Assembly (NCBI GenBank): GCA_965243715.1
Contig: CBDEVU010000017.1
Location: 124,001 to 188,000, forward strand
DNA from: UBA11606 sp965243715
GTDB taxonomy: Bacteria; Actinomycetota; Acidimicrobiia; Acidimicrobiales; Aldehydirespiratoraceae
Length of the DNA: 64,000 nt
Direction of reading: 5' to 3'
The notes under the pieces were generated by a model. It did no database searches and was not told the origin of the DNA. It worked only from the letters and a program-made list of their open reading frames with translations. Position numbers and translations under genes: made by a program. Below are positions 25,601-35,385 of this stretch, piece after piece; positions within the stretch are counted from its first letter, which is position 1, and each line of letters opens with the position of its first letter.

Positions 25601-27443
25601 CCTGGCGGCGCCCGAGATAGACGGCGGCGAGTTGGTTGATCGCCTCGTTGGCGAAGGCTCCCGACCCGAGGGCCGGCTCACAGATGGTGAGGCCGAGGAT
25701 GTCGACCGCCGAGGTGATGCCGGAACTGCCGTGCTCGGGGGCGTAATCGTCCATGCCCAGCAGCTCGGCGAGGGCGTGCTTCACCACGCTTCGGGTGAGG
25801 ACCTCGGGGGTGTAGTAGCTGGCGCTGCGCTGACGGTCACGGCCCGAGAGCCGGTAGACGAAACTGCCCTTCTCGTGCAGGACCCGTTCCTCGGCGCCGG
25901 TGGTAGGGTCGATACGGGTGACGAACACGTCGTCGGGGCACTCGTCGGCGTCGGTGACGGGCAGCATCCAGGTGCCGTCTTCGGGGTCGCCGTTCTTAGC
26001 CACCTCGTGCAGGTCTTCGTCGGCGAAGAAGCCGCTGTAGGCCATCAACCCCTCGTAGACGGCGCCAAGTTGGTTGATGCCAAGCTGAGCGTAGGAGATG
26101 AACCCGGCGCTGCCGGTGCGGCCCTTGCCCGGCGCCCACATCAGCTTCTTCAACACTTGCTGAAGGGCCTCGTTGCGAAGGGTCACCTCGTTGAGCGTCT
26201 TCGTCGAATCGGGCTCGAACAAGTCGGCATCGAGGCCGGGGAACTCCAGGTACTCCTCTGTCGAGCGGGTGCGGTCGTCGGCGTCGAAGGTGAACTGCCG
26301 CTCGGCTGCTTCGGCGTGGTAGCCGTTGTTGACCAACTCGAAAAGAAGGGTGAGCGACTCGTCGAGATGGCTGCCGGTGCGGGCATGATCGCTGTCGAGA
26401 TCGACCAGCACGAGCTCGCGGAGCCGGTCGAGGCTGTAGCCGGCGATGTAGGCGTCGTCGTTGGCCGGCAGGATGCCCAGTTCAGGGCGGCTCTCGGCAT
26501 ACAGCAACACAAGAAGCCGGTACAGATAACGCAAACATTGGCGAGTGAGGTCTTTGGCATCGGCGCTCGACAAGCGACGGTCGTGGCGTTCCTGCGAGCG
26601 GGCATAGCGCTGCTGCACGACCTCGTTGGCAAGAATCTCGATGCTCTCGCGCAGGCCGCTGCGAAGCTCCTTCGACACGCCAACCGCGTGCTTGTGCGAT
26701 TTCTCGACGAGGTCGTCGAGCACGCTCTGCCCATCGCCGGGCAGGAGGGTATCGGCGGAGAACAAGGTAGCGATGGTCTCCAGCTCGCCCTTGGCCTTGG
26801 AGTCGTTGCGTTCCAGTGCGCTATCGATGTCGACAGCGAGGAAGCGGCCTTCGGCCCAGCGGGCCCGCTCAGCCAACAACACGATCGTGCCCGCCACCAC
26901 CAGCACATAGCGGGGCGACTCATCGGTAGAGAAAATCTGCCCGATGGCTTCGGGTGCAGAGCGGTGCGCTCGCTTGGTGGCTGCGTCGGTGACCGACCCG
27001 ACCAGCAGCGGCGTATCGGGCTTGTCAGCCTCACCGAAAAGCTGATCCACATCGGTGGCGAAACCGGCATCGACAGCGACCAGCAGCCGGCCCGTGGAGC
27101 CGTCGACCACACCGGCGTTGGGGACCGTGACCTCGTCGCCGGCACGGGTCAATTCGAGCGGTGTGCTGCGGTCGGGAGGGAAACCGAGAGCGGCGAGCAC
27201 CACGTCGTTGAGGGCTTGCACCGCAGTATCGGCCTGGTTGGTGCCCACCGCTTCGGCCGCGGCGCCGCGGGTCGCAAAGAACTCGCGTGACATGCTGCGA
27301 ATGCGGCGACGAGCACTCGGCACATCGCCCTTCTCGTGATCGTCCCAGCGGCGACGGAGTTCGTCGAGATCGCTGGCGATCACCGAGTCGAGATAGTGGT
27401 TGGAGAAGAACTCGCCGCGGTTGACGATCGACGGGAACGTCAT
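22698..27443 (-). CDS. drmMI: Eco57I-type adenine-specific DNA methyltransferase, DISARM DrmMI-like
   Basis: A 1581-residue N6-adenine methylase. Motif I is EPALGSGAFANEA near 588-600 (SAM binding) and motif IV is NPPWVRLDW near 952-960 (catalytic). Between them lies YGVDLNATALELAEVSLWLN, typical of Eco57I/PglX-type enzymes. The N-terminus (GEFFSNHYLDS) and the long flanking target-recognition or helical parts match the size class of DrmMI and PglX proteins. It probably marks host DNA as self. The start overlaps the SNF2 gene stop by four bases. The symbol is inferred from its place right after a DrmD-like gene; PglX of BREX is the main alternative, but no brx genes are near. Confidence 0.7.
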   Translation of the reverse strand: MTFPSIVNRGEFFSNHYLDSVIASDLDELRRRWDDHEKGDVPSARRRIRSMSREFFATRGAAAEAVGTNQADTAVQALNDVVLAALGFPPDRSTPLELTRAGDEVTVPNAGVVDGSTGRLLVAVDAGFATDVDQLFGEADKPDTPLLVGSVTDAATKRAHRSAPEAIGQIFSTDESPRYVLVVAGTIVLLAERARWAEGRFLAVDIDSALERNDSKAKGELETIATLFSADTLLPGDGQSVLDDLVEKSHKHAVGVSKELRSGLRESIEILANEVVQQRYARSQERHDRRLSSADAKDLTRQCLRYLYRLLVLLYAESRPELGILPANDDAYIAGYSLDRLRELVLVDLDSDHARTGSHLDESLTLLFELVNNGYHAEAAERQFTFDADDRTRSTEEYLEFPGLDADLFEPDSTKTLNEVTLRNEALQQVLKKLMWAPGKGRTGSAGFISYAQLGINQLGAVYEGLMAYSGFFADEDLHEVAKNGDPEDGTWMLPVTDADECPDDVFVTRIDPTTGAEERVLHEKGSFVYRLSGRDRQRSASYYTPEVLTRSVVKHALAELLGMDDYAPEHGSSGITSAVDILGLTICEPALGSGAFANEAINQLAAVYLGRRQAELGESLDPERYRFELQKVKAHFALHQTYGVDLNATALELAEVSLWLNSMYPGLKAPWFGLQLRRGNSLIGCRRATWTVDQLGDKPWKETRKDKVAPPKDRPLDTPLGSNEIHHFLLPGHGWAAVADRKEAKELRETEAKALKEWRATVLKAPSGNDTKRLTQLAAAIEELWKLGTARIEATQRQLRRPIDIYGAEFGTERATTSRDDAYGAILNPDTPLGRLRTVMDAWVGLWFWPLDTAVTPPPWNQWLQVVEELVRPDETHGLTGQLDIFADYQAMLDADTAHSDGHHTLEDLRHTHPWLAVALDAAEREGTWHWDLEFAPVFTNGGFDLQVGNPPWVRLDWKDDLVLAEHDPWWGITDKAPAAVRKQRRLDNLTSPTVQAGYLTELASAEGVVEYLGSPVLRNVLMGTRTNLYMVFMDTVWRHNNPNGIAALLHPESHFTDPNAAALRNRTYGHLARHFMFYNEKILFEDVTDKTAFGINVYRPRSQVKFLQAASLMVPDTIDRSLEHNGAGLAPGIQYPEGGWDLRPHRDRVLTITEDVLADWAKLFDEPGTPPSEARLLRPVTVADLKALSVLAAQPVRLADHDYHWTQGWNETNAKTDGIIRWETAVPDSWDEVILQGPHFTIATPFNKQPNENCKHNQDYSEWDLENLPEHVIPRTNYQRATDRDTYDAALDHWDETNSSGHWRLIWRAMTQPGLVRSLHVSVLQPGPAHVGGASSIALDGPAATVLAAGLWSSLPVDYMVKVSGVVNVKRFLVSKFPMPSESPLDAPLLHRFSRLSCLTADYAPLWDELFDPSWNQDRWTVPGFDRLALGDAGPQWSMATPLRRDFERRLALVELDALAALMLGLAAEQLCAMYRTQFAVLRKYEHKMVFDAEGRKICGYHQSAGYRQSQLQDQAKAGDLPDEWKNLWKLYEQYEEDPDSVDWMGLYSAPFTRADRESEMTRAYNEFQRRLVAGEYGD

Positions 27444-30280
27444 CGTGGGCCTCCCGGAATCAACACACCCAACACGCGCACCAGCGGCTCGCCGCGGGTC
27501 TCGAGACGGTCGATCTCGCGTTGAACCTGAGCACCCACCGCCTTTCGTTCCGACCCGATCTCACGGCCTCGAGCGGTGTCTCTGAAATCGTGCTCGAAGA
27601 CCTGGCGCTGCTTGTTCCAAAACTCCAACCTTCGCCGAGGAGCATCGAGGCGTTGACCCACGAGCTCGTCGTGAGCCACCCTCCGTTCCTTCAGTTTATC
27701 CATGGCCTGATCCACCGCCTCGACCACCAGCGCCTGCGCGGCATCGACTGACGGTGCCCCGGGGTTGGTCATGAGCGGTGCCACACCACCACGTTGCAGC
27801 ACGGCGAACATGTCGTCGACGGTGCCAGCCTCCGGGTCGACGGCCAGCCACTCCACTAGCTGGGGGCGGCCCGCCCCGTTGGAATACATGCCCTGGATCA
27901 AGAAGGTGGGGCCGGTCACGTCGGCGACCATCACCGGCGCAGTGTTGCGATCAACACTCACCAGCACCTTGTCGACAGCCCAATCGATGAACGGGTGCAG
28001 CGGCGACAACAGGCCGACCTCGGGCCACTGCGAATCAGTGGCCTTCATTGCTTCGATCAGCTTCCGTTTGGCCAACTCGGCGTCGCCGGTGAGCTGCAGC
28101 CGTGAGGCGATTTTCTGCTCCGACAGATACGTCTGGGGCAACACCCGCAACCGCTTCACCAGATCAGCTGGCGGCTCGATCGAGACGAACGTGGGGTCGG
28201 CCGGGTCGGTGCGGGCCTCGAGCCCTTCGAGCGCATCGCCATAGGCGAGGCGCATCGCTTCGCTCACGAACCCATGCGTTGACTCGAACAGCGACGGTGG
28301 AGACTGCGTCGGCACATCGGCCGTGCCGGCCCCGCCGGTAATCATCTTCACCAGATCGAACGATGTCGCAGCCTCTGTGGGGACGATATCGTCGGCGTCA
28401 ACACCCTCGGCGAGGCTCGTGGCGATTGCCTTCTCCTCCTCGTCGGCGTCATGCAAGCCGAACAACCGGCCCGCGTCACCAAGCGCCCGATGGGCTTGGT
28501 GCTCACGTTGAAGCAACCGATCCGACACCCGCAGGTCACTGGCCAAACGATCGTCGCCCGCCGCCATCAACAACGCCCGGATGTCAGGCGAGTGCTCCTG
28601 GCCGTAGCGGTCGATGCGACCGTTGCGCTGCTCGATGCGAATCAACGACCACGGCAGATCAAAGTGGATCAGATGGTGACACTGGCGATGAAGGTTCACA
28701 CCCTCCGACGCCATGTCGCCGGTGAGCAGCACCCTCACCGTGCTGGGCTCGAGGCCGAACTCCTCGATCACATCCATCTGACGGATGTCGGTCATGCCGC
28801 CATGCAGCACCCGCACGTTCTTGTCGGCATCAAGACCAAGCCGAGCAGACAGTTCGCGGGCCAGCCAATCAAGCGTGGCGATGCGTTCCGAGAAGACCAC
28901 CACCCTTGTCTTCTTCTTGGGGTCGATGCCTATCTCGGTGAGATCATCGATTAGCCGCTCCAGCTTCGACTGGTCGGCCTTGCCGATCGCCTCACAGCGC
29001 TCACCCAGCGAGACGAGAGCATCGTCCTCGACCTGCTGCTTGTAAGTGAAGCCGGCATCATCGTCGGACTTCGCGGCAAGGGTCTTGCGGCGCTGCGCCA
29101 CCGTCTGGGCCAAGGCGTGATGCGACGACAGAGCGGCCTTCAGCAACGTCCACGGGAACAAGGTGCTGCCCTTGCCGCTCACCGGACTGTCCCCGTTCGG
29201 GTAAAGCCAGACCTTGCGCAGTTCGTCGAGAAGGGCCGCCTCCTCCGGAGTCGGCGCCACCATTATCGCCCTCGGTCGCAAGCGCTCGGCCCACTTGTCG
29301 CCTAGCTCAGGGGCGACCTCAGCATGCTGCTTGTGGCGACGAACATAGAGGTGCTCGATGTCCTTCGGTTCGATCTTGTCGGCATCAACAATCGCCGTCG
29401 GGTCAAGCAAACGGATCAGCTCGGCGAACGACTTCGGATCGCCGTTGTGTGGTGTGGCCGAGGTGAGCAACAACGCATCGGTCCTCGGTGCCAGCACCCG
29501 GGCCAGTCGGTTGTTGAGCGTGCCCCGATTGACAAGGTTGTGACACTCGTCGATCACCACCGCATCCCAATGGATGCCCTCGAGATGATGGCGGTAGCGG
29601 CCCGCGCTCTTCAACGTGTCGATCGAGATGATCGACCGCTTGTAGAACGTGAACGGGTTGCGATTGCCGGGGATGTTGCGCTGCACCCGCTGAATGCCTT
29701 CAGAATCGAGACGCACCAGAGGGATCGCGAAGCGAGTCCACAACTCGTGTTGGAACTGCTCGAGAATGTGACGAGGAGTGACGACGAGGATGCGTTCGCC
29801 TCGGCCCCGACGGATCAGCTCGCTCAGGATCATCCCGACCTCGAGCGTCTTGCCCAAACCCACTGCATCAGCGATCAGCAGGCGGGGACGGAGGCCCTCG
29901 AGCGCCTTGTGAACGGCACGGCGCTGATACTGGAGGTCGTCGAGCAGTTGGTGCTGGCTCACCGCCAAGGCATCGCTCGTTGCCGGAACCGGTGTCTTGC
30001 GGATCACGGCCTCGAGGTAGAGGCGGCTTCGCCGGAAATTGGGTGAATCGTCGGCGACGAGCTGCGTCTTCTCCGGCTCCAACGGCTCAATGTGGTCGAG
30101 GTTGGTGAAGAACGTGGCCTCGAGATCGCGTACGAACGCGCTACGACCAACGCAGCCAACCATCAGCCCATCGCTCGGCGTGTCGGCCGTGGACGTGACC
30201 AGCCACTCCTCGTCACGCACCACCACCTGCGAACCGGCGGCGATCTTCGAAATGAGAGCAGTGGGGGTGGGTATCGGCAC
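27440..30280 (-). CDS. drmD: SNF2-family helicase/translocase, DISARM DrmD-like
   Basis: A 946-residue SF2 translocase of the RapA/SNF2 type. Walker A region LLIADAVGLGKTLEVG (GLGKT 141-145), DECH box at 244-247, LLLTSATPHNGD (motif III) and motif VI RIEQRNGRIDRYGQ near 548-561 are all present. The N-terminus (GSQVVVRDEEWLVTS, then LEAVIRKTP) and the FAIPLVRLDSEGIQRVQ segment fit the DrmD proteins I recall from class-1 DISARM. It precedes the DrmMI-like gene as in that system. It starts 65 bp after the DruE-like gene, the widest gap in the island operon, which may mark a boundary between two modules. General family sure, DrmD assignment from memory. Confidence 0.72.
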   Translation of the reverse strand: MPIPTPTALISKIAAGSQVVVRDEEWLVTSTADTPSDGLMVGCVGRSAFVRDLEATFFTNLDHIEPLEPEKTQLVADDSPNFRRSRLYLEAVIRKTPVPATSDALAVSQHQLLDDLQYQRRAVHKALEGLRPRLLIADAVGLGKTLEVGMILSELIRRGRGERILVVTPRHILEQFQHELWTRFAIPLVRLDSEGIQRVQRNIPGNRNPFTFYKRSIISIDTLKSAGRYRHHLEGIHWDAVVIDECHNLVNRGTLNNRLARVLAPRTDALLLTSATPHNGDPKSFAELIRLLDPTAIVDADKIEPKDIEHLYVRRHKQHAEVAPELGDKWAERLRPRAIMVAPTPEEAALLDELRKVWLYPNGDSPVSGKGSTLFPWTLLKAALSSHHALAQTVAQRRKTLAAKSDDDAGFTYKQQVEDDALVSLGERCEAIGKADQSKLERLIDDLTEIGIDPKKKTRVVVFSERIATLDWLARELSARLGLDADKNVRVLHGGMTDIRQMDVIEEFGLEPSTVRVLLTGDMASEGVNLHRQCHHLIHFDLPWSLIRIEQRNGRIDRYGQEHSPDIRALLMAAGDDRLASDLRVSDRLLQREHQAHRALGDAGRLFGLHDADEEEKAIATSLAEGVDADDIVPTEAATSFDLVKMITGGAGTADVPTQSPPSLFESTHGFVSEAMRLAYGDALEGLEARTDPADPTFVSIEPPADLVKRLRVLPQTYLSEQKIASRLQLTGDAELAKRKLIEAMKATDSQWPEVGLLSPLHPFIDWAVDKVLVSVDRNTAPVMVADVTGPTFLIQGMYSNGAGRPQLVEWLAVDPEAGTVDDMFAVLQRGGVAPLMTNPGAPSVDAAQALVVEAVDQAMDKLKERRVAHDELVGQRLDAPRRRLEFWNKQRQVFEHDFRDTARGREIGSERKAVGAQVQREIDRLETRGEPLVRVLGVLIPGGPR

Positions 30281-30345
30281 GAAGTCAGACAGACAGGTTC
30301 GGGAACGAGCGCTTCAAGATTGTCACCAGTTCCACCGCCGCCGCC

Positions 30346-33300
30346 TCACGGTCGCCTCGCTTCAAGTGAGTCGACCAGTTTCTCGGGAATCCACTCATGG
30401 ACGTGGAAGGCCAGCCAGCCCTCTCCTGCCACCGCTACGTCCCGGTCCTCGTCTCCATCGAGGAGTACAGCGACGCGTTCGTCCGACCATGCCATCTCCA
30501 GGAGGTGACCCGACTCAGTTTCGAGGCCTACCGCCGGCATCGATGCTCCGAGCGCGAGCACGCGGCTCAATAGCTCGTGAACGATCGGGCTGAAGAGGTC
30601 GAACTCTTCGTGGGCACCTTGCCCAAGAAGGTGGGTCAACAACGCCTTGGCGTCACCTCGTGAGAGGTCATCGTGGATATACTGGTTGCGATACGTACGT
30701 AGGCAGCCGTAACAAGATGACGTCTCTTCGCAGTCACATGTTGAGACGACATCAAGGGCCGCGGCGAAGAGTTCGGGAAGTTTCTCTAGGAGTAGTTGGC
30801 TGTGCCCGGCTCCGCCAGGGACAGCGTCGAAAATCACGACTGCTTGAGGAGTGTCACGCCCTGACGAATGAAGCGTTCCATCGATGTCATCTCGGGAGAT
30901 ACCAAGGCGCGTCGCGCCTGCGAGCAGTGCGCTCAGGACGCTTTGCATAGCCGAATCTCCGTACTTCGATCGGGCGGTTCCCTCCACTCGGATTTCGAGC
31001 ACATCGGTTAGGTAGTCATGCCCGAGTTGGGCGAACATCATCGTACCTCCGCACGACTTTCCAGGTCGGCGTAGATCCTCGTGCTCTTTGGAGTCCGTCC
31101 TCGTCTTGCCAGATGGTGCCGGCTCTCCGCGACCGCACCACCTGCAGAACCGGTAACCGCGTGTGGCCGGTCCTTCATTGATGGTCACGATGCGGCCTTG
31201 GCCGCTCGCCCGAGCACGGACAGTCAGAACCTCGGACAACTCGGGAACATCGGTGAGCTCCGGCGGGGCATCGCGATACGAGCCGAACCAGGTTCGTATT
31301 CGGCGATCGGTCATAGGCCGGCTGTCGCCAGGTTCACCTCCGTGGGAGCCAACGAACCCGTGCCGCGGTGTGACAAAGCTCCCCGCATTCTTCGAGTCGG
31401 GTGAACCGCAGACTGTGCATTCGAGATCGATCCGCTCGAGCGCTGACCGAAAGGCGTCACACTCCTTGCAGACGCTCCAGTGGTAGCGCGCTAGCTGGTC
31501 ACCGCCGTGACCATGGCGTATGCCTTCCGCTTTCCAGAGCTCGCCGCCGGCCACGACCACTCCGCCCGGGGCGTAGTCGCCGATCGCAAGGCGGAGATCT
31601 CGATCGAGCTCGAGGTTCTTGGCTTTGGCGCCGGCATCGCGCAAATCGAGCTGCACCACGTCAACCGGGAAGCCGTATTTCGGGAGAATGTTGCGGCTGG
31701 CCAAGAAGCCCAGCAGATCTCTGCGCTCCAACTCTTCCCTAACCGAGTCGAGATGGGCTCCTCGGCGTCCCTGCCTCTCTGAGAAGGCCTCGGTCGCCAT
31801 TTTTTCGAGCTGCTCGAGATCCTCCCGGATCTCTTCGGTCGCGCGCCCCATCCACCCGAATGTCGGCTCAGACACATCACGCTCAAAGAGCGCCGACACC
31901 CATCCCCATCGGTCGACATCGATCTCCTTGGCGATCGTTGGAGGAAGTACGCGCTGGAGAGCATCCTTGACCGATGTGGGTTGGCTGCCGAGCCAGACGC
32001 GCAGCACCTCGACACCTGGATCTTTCCCGGCAAAAAATTCGCCGACCTTCTTCAAAGGATCGTCTCCTGTATCGACTCGATGACGCTGGAATGCTGCGAA
32101 GGCAACCGAGTGTGCATGGCGTCGAAGAATCGGTACGTTGTCGAGCTGGATGACAGGAGGATCGATCTGACCGTTGACCATCGGTGATGGGTCCGCAAAG
32201 AACGAACGATCGTGCGAACGGCGCTGCGCCATTGTCAACACGAACGCAGCCGAGTCCTGACGGCGTCCGGCACGTCCGGCACGTTGCACGTAGTTGGATA
32301 CGCGAGGAGGCACGTTTCGCATCAGGACGGCTTGCACGTCTCCCACATCGACACCCATCTCGAATGTGGTCGAGCAACTCAAGACATTCCGCTTGCCGCG
32401 CACGAATTCGTCCTGGATTCTGCTTGCAGTGTCTGCCTTCCACTGGGCGGTGTGCTCTTCTACTGACATCCCAATGGGATCAAGTTCCCGATAGAGGCGT
32501 GCGTAGTGGTTTCGGTTGATGACGGATGGATCGTCGATGGTACGAAGCGGTCCTTGGCATCGCCATGACGGACAGACCTCGTCCACGGATCGCCACCAGA
32601 TCCGGCGACAATTAGAACACCGCATTGGAGAATGATCCGGTGAGGCAACTGCGAACTCGAGCCGTTCGTGATTCAGCTTGAATGTCACCCCATTCCTCGC
32701 CGAATTGAACGAAGCGAGCGTTGCCCCCCAGGGACCATTCGGGTCCGACAGCTCGGCCCAGAGTCGTTCGAGCGCATCAATCGGATTGGCGGAGATGCCC
32801 CTCTTCTCGAACAGCTTCCTCAGGATGTCGACGCGTCGGTTGCTGGCATATCCGCCTGGAAGCCAGGCAAGAATCCCGTTCTCGGACCCTCTCTCCCGCA
32901 TCGAGACCTCCACATTTCTCGGCGCAAACCGAGCGTGACGGATGTCCAGGCCATCAGGAAGCGAGACAGCTCCCGTGAGGCGGAGGGTGTCGAGAAGCGT
33001 TTGGGTCAAGGACGTAGCGTCGTCGGCGCTCAACCCCAACTCGGTCAGCGCTGGTGGCGGCTGGTACCGGCGGGGCAATGCCATCCGAATGTCAACGAGG
33101 CCCAGGCCATCGAGGCTCTGGCGCCGATCGATAGCGAGTGATTCCTGGGCAACCCAATGAGTCGCTTCGCGGATGTTCGAGAGCCTCCCCTTGTCAGGGT
33201 CAAGAAGGAGCGACTGCTCCGCCCGACGGCGGACGTCCTCAACGACGTCATCAAAGCGTGGCACCTCATCATGACTGTGAAGCCCCGCAATCGCGTCGAA

Positions 33301-35385
33301 GACCAGTCCTCTGACAACAGCGCGCTCATACGTCCGGCGCAGGTAGGGCGCGAAGTACGCGGCGTCCTGACGACTGTCGGCGAAACTCAGGAGCTTTCTG
33401 CCCTCTCCGATCTCCGCACGCTGCTTAGGGTCACTCGATGGAGGCAAGCTCTGATAGAGCTCCGTTGCGATCACGGAGACCGGGGCATCAACACCGGTCA
33501 ACAGACGAAACACTACTTCGCCAGAAACCAACGAACTACATACGGCGCACCGATGGAGCGGTTCATGTTGGTCGGCTCGTTCGATCTTCGTGACTCGAAC
33601 CTGCGGGCCGGCCTCGCTTGTGACGGGCTTGCCAGGAGAGTTGAGAATGCCGATCTCAGCATCGAGAAGTTGGGGCACCCCCGCCGCTCTACCGCTCTCA
33701 CCCATAACTTCGGCGTCGTCGTCAGCGACGTCGCCATCCACAATATCGCCGATGAGGAAATACTCGGGTGAGCGTTCGCGATCGGAGACATGTTGAAGTT
33801 GATCGCCAAGGCCTGTTCCACGGATCCGTCCTACCGCGTACTCCGCGCCGCACGACCGGCAAACCCCGATCTCCACCATGTGTGAACGCCGACCCTCCCG
33901 CTTGCAGTGCGGGCAATGTTCATGACGCCCAAGTTGCAGGCGACCATGGCCCTCAGGGTGTTGCGGGTGGAGGCACAGGTAGCCCCCCTCGAGCGAACCA
34001 ACCCAGAAGTGGTATCTCGCCGGAATGAGGGAAGCGTCATCAGCTCGCGTGCGAGCAGCCACGGCGAGATCCACCAACTTGATGAGATCAGAGGTTGCCG
34101 TTTCCCCTAGGAAGACCTCGTCAGCGAGCTCCCGGACGGAAAGAGCGCCCTGAGTGAGCCGTTCCTGAACCCGAATGACGGTGGCCTCCTCGCCGAGCAA
34201 TCGGCCGAGATAGGCGACGGCCTCCTCGCCGTCACGACTCTCAGAGTCAGGAGCAGCTCCGGACACGATTTCTGCCAACTGAGAGGAGGAAGCCCCTGCT
34301 CTGAAGGCCTTTTGTAGCCGACCCCAGTCTTCCTGGGGGAGCGTGAATCTCGTATCGCCTCGGATCAGGGACCGCCGCCGAGCCTCCACAATGTCCTGAG
34401 TCTCCTCGTCGTCATCCGCCCAATGAAACGGCTCGCCGAATAGTTGAGTCGCGAAGTTGATGAGTTTCGGATAGTCCCGCCGACCCCTGCCGAGCGTTGC
34501 GCTCGTAGCGAAGCACTGCAGTCTGCCAACCTCGCTCTCGTGAATGCGATCGCGCACTCGTCTCAGCAACATGGCCACTTCTGTACCTTGAGCCCCGTCG
34601 TAGGTGTGCGCCTCATCGAGCACGATCTGGCGCCATGACCCGGCTTCATCCCCATCAAAGAATGGGCTGTCTGCCGGGCGCAACAGGAGGTACTCGAGCA
34701 TGGCGTAATTCGTCAGCAGAATCGTCGGCGGCGCCTCCTGCATCTCTGACCGAGAGAGCAGTTCGTTTTTAATTCGCGGTTCTGTCGGGTAGCGCTTGGC
34801 GAAGTCCGCTTCCGCCTCTCTTGCTCCAGCCCTGGTTTCGCCGACGTACCGACCAAATGTCACCTCCGGAAAGGGCTTGAGCAACCGGCGGAGCCGTTTC
34901 ACTTGGTCATTCGCCAGAGCATTCATCGGGTAGAGAAGGAGTGCCCGAACGCCCGGCGTCGCGATCGTTCCACCCTCGACCTCTCGGAAGAGACCATCGA
35001 GAATTGGTATTAGAAAGGCCTCCGTCTTTCCTGACCCCGTGCCTGTCGAAACGATGAGATTCCGGCCCGCTAGGGCCTTCCTGATCGCTGACTCCTGATG
35101 TGCGTGGAGGGCGCGATCAATTGGGAAGACGTCGTCCGGGAACCGGAGGAAATGCTGCGACAGCACTCCTTCTTCGACCAGGTCTCGCACCGTTGCACCC
35201 TGCTCGAACGGCGCCGAGGCTTCGAGAAAGACCCCCTTCGTCAGTTCGGCGTTCTCCACAGCCTGTCCGAACTCGCGCACCAAGTCTGGTCGTCGGGGCT
35301 GGAAGGTTGACTTTAGGTAACCACGGTATGCCCGGTCAATCCGCTCTGAGGTTTCCAGAGCATCAAGGACTCGCTTCGAGGTCAT
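30346..35385 (-). CDS. DEAH-box/DUF1998 helicase, Druantia DruE-like
   Basis: A 1679-residue helicase with GTGSGKT (115-121), the LLLYPMNALANDQ motif, DEAH (257-260) followed by TYDGAQGTEVAMLLRR, the helicase C-terminal SCSTTFEMGVDVGD and QRAGRAGR near 1031-1038. The DUF1998 metal-binding cluster CDCEETSSCYGCLRTYRNQ lies near 1545-1565. The N-terminal region (YRGYLKSTF, then ASAPFEQGATVRDLVEEGVL) resembles DruE, the signature helicase of Druantia. It ends in an EMAWSDERVAVL-GW-HEW module shared with the giant helicase downstream. Its start overlaps the preceding gene by four bases. DruE-family membership is likely; related DUF1998 helicases outside Druantia cannot be excluded. Confidence 0.7.
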   Translation of the reverse strand: MTSKRVLDALETSERIDRAYRGYLKSTFQPRRPDLVREFGQAVENAELTKGVFLEASAPFEQGATVRDLVEEGVLSQHFLRFPDDVFPIDRALHAHQESAIRKALAGRNLIVSTGTGSGKTEAFLIPILDGLFREVEGGTIATPGVRALLLYPMNALANDQVKRLRRLLKPFPEVTFGRYVGETRAGAREAEADFAKRYPTEPRIKNELLSRSEMQEAPPTILLTNYAMLEYLLLRPADSPFFDGDEAGSWRQIVLDEAHTYDGAQGTEVAMLLRRVRDRIHESEVGRLQCFATSATLGRGRRDYPKLINFATQLFGEPFHWADDDEETQDIVEARRRSLIRGDTRFTLPQEDWGRLQKAFRAGASSSQLAEIVSGAAPDSESRDGEEAVAYLGRLLGEEATVIRVQERLTQGALSVRELADEVFLGETATSDLIKLVDLAVAARTRADDASLIPARYHFWVGSLEGGYLCLHPQHPEGHGRLQLGRHEHCPHCKREGRRSHMVEIGVCRSCGAEYAVGRIRGTGLGDQLQHVSDRERSPEYFLIGDIVDGDVADDDAEVMGESGRAAGVPQLLDAEIGILNSPGKPVTSEAGPQVRVTKIERADQHEPLHRCAVCSSLVSGEVVFRLLTGVDAPVSVIATELYQSLPPSSDPKQRAEIGEGRKLLSFADSRQDAAYFAPYLRRTYERAVVRGLVFDAIAGLHSHDEVPRFDDVVEDVRRRAEQSLLLDPDKGRLSNIREATHWVAQESLAIDRRQSLDGLGLVDIRMALPRRYQPPPALTELGLSADDATSLTQTLLDTLRLTGAVSLPDGLDIRHARFAPRNVEVSMRERGSENGILAWLPGGYASNRRVDILRKLFEKRGISANPIDALERLWAELSDPNGPWGATLASFNSARNGVTFKLNHERLEFAVASPDHSPMRCSNCRRIWWRSVDEVCPSWRCQGPLRTIDDPSVINRNHYARLYRELDPIGMSVEEHTAQWKADTASRIQDEFVRGKRNVLSCSTTFEMGVDVGDVQAVLMRNVPPRVSNYVQRAGRAGRRQDSAAFVLTMAQRRSHDRSFFADPSPMVNGQIDPPVIQLDNVPILRRHAHSVAFAAFQRHRVDTGDDPLKKVGEFFAGKDPGVEVLRVWLGSQPTSVKDALQRVLPPTIAKEIDVDRWGWVSALFERDVSEPTFGWMGRATEEIREDLEQLEKMATEAFSERQGRRGAHLDSVREELERRDLLGFLASRNILPKYGFPVDVVQLDLRDAGAKAKNLELDRDLRLAIGDYAPGGVVVAGGELWKAEGIRHGHGGDQLARYHWSVCKECDAFRSALERIDLECTVCGSPDSKNAGSFVTPRHGFVGSHGGEPGDSRPMTDRRIRTWFGSYRDAPPELTDVPELSEVLTVRARASGQGRIVTINEGPATRGYRFCRWCGRGEPAPSGKTRTDSKEHEDLRRPGKSCGGTMMFAQLGHDYLTDVLEIRVEGTARSKYGDSAMQSVLSALLAGATRLGISRDDIDGTLHSSGRDTPQAVVIFDAVPGGAGHSQLLLEKLPELFAAALDVVSTCDCEETSSCYGCLRTYRNQYIHDDLSRGDAKALLTHLLGQGAHEEFDLFSPIVHELLSRVLALGASMPAVGLETESGHLLEMAWSDERVAVLLDGDEDRDVAVAGEGWLAFHVHEWIPEKLVDSLEARRP

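Noticed and set aside
24489..27290. 933-aa plus-strand open frame opposite the methylase gene
   Set aside because: It lies wholly antisense to the DrmMI-like gene with its SAM and NPPW motifs; long antisense frames are common in high-GC coding DNA, and this one has no family resemblance or ribosome site.
22698..27443. BREX PglX as identity of the methylase
   Set aside because: No brxA, brxB, brxC, pglZ or brxL-like genes adjoin it; a DrmD-like gene directly upstream favours DISARM-type DrmMI.
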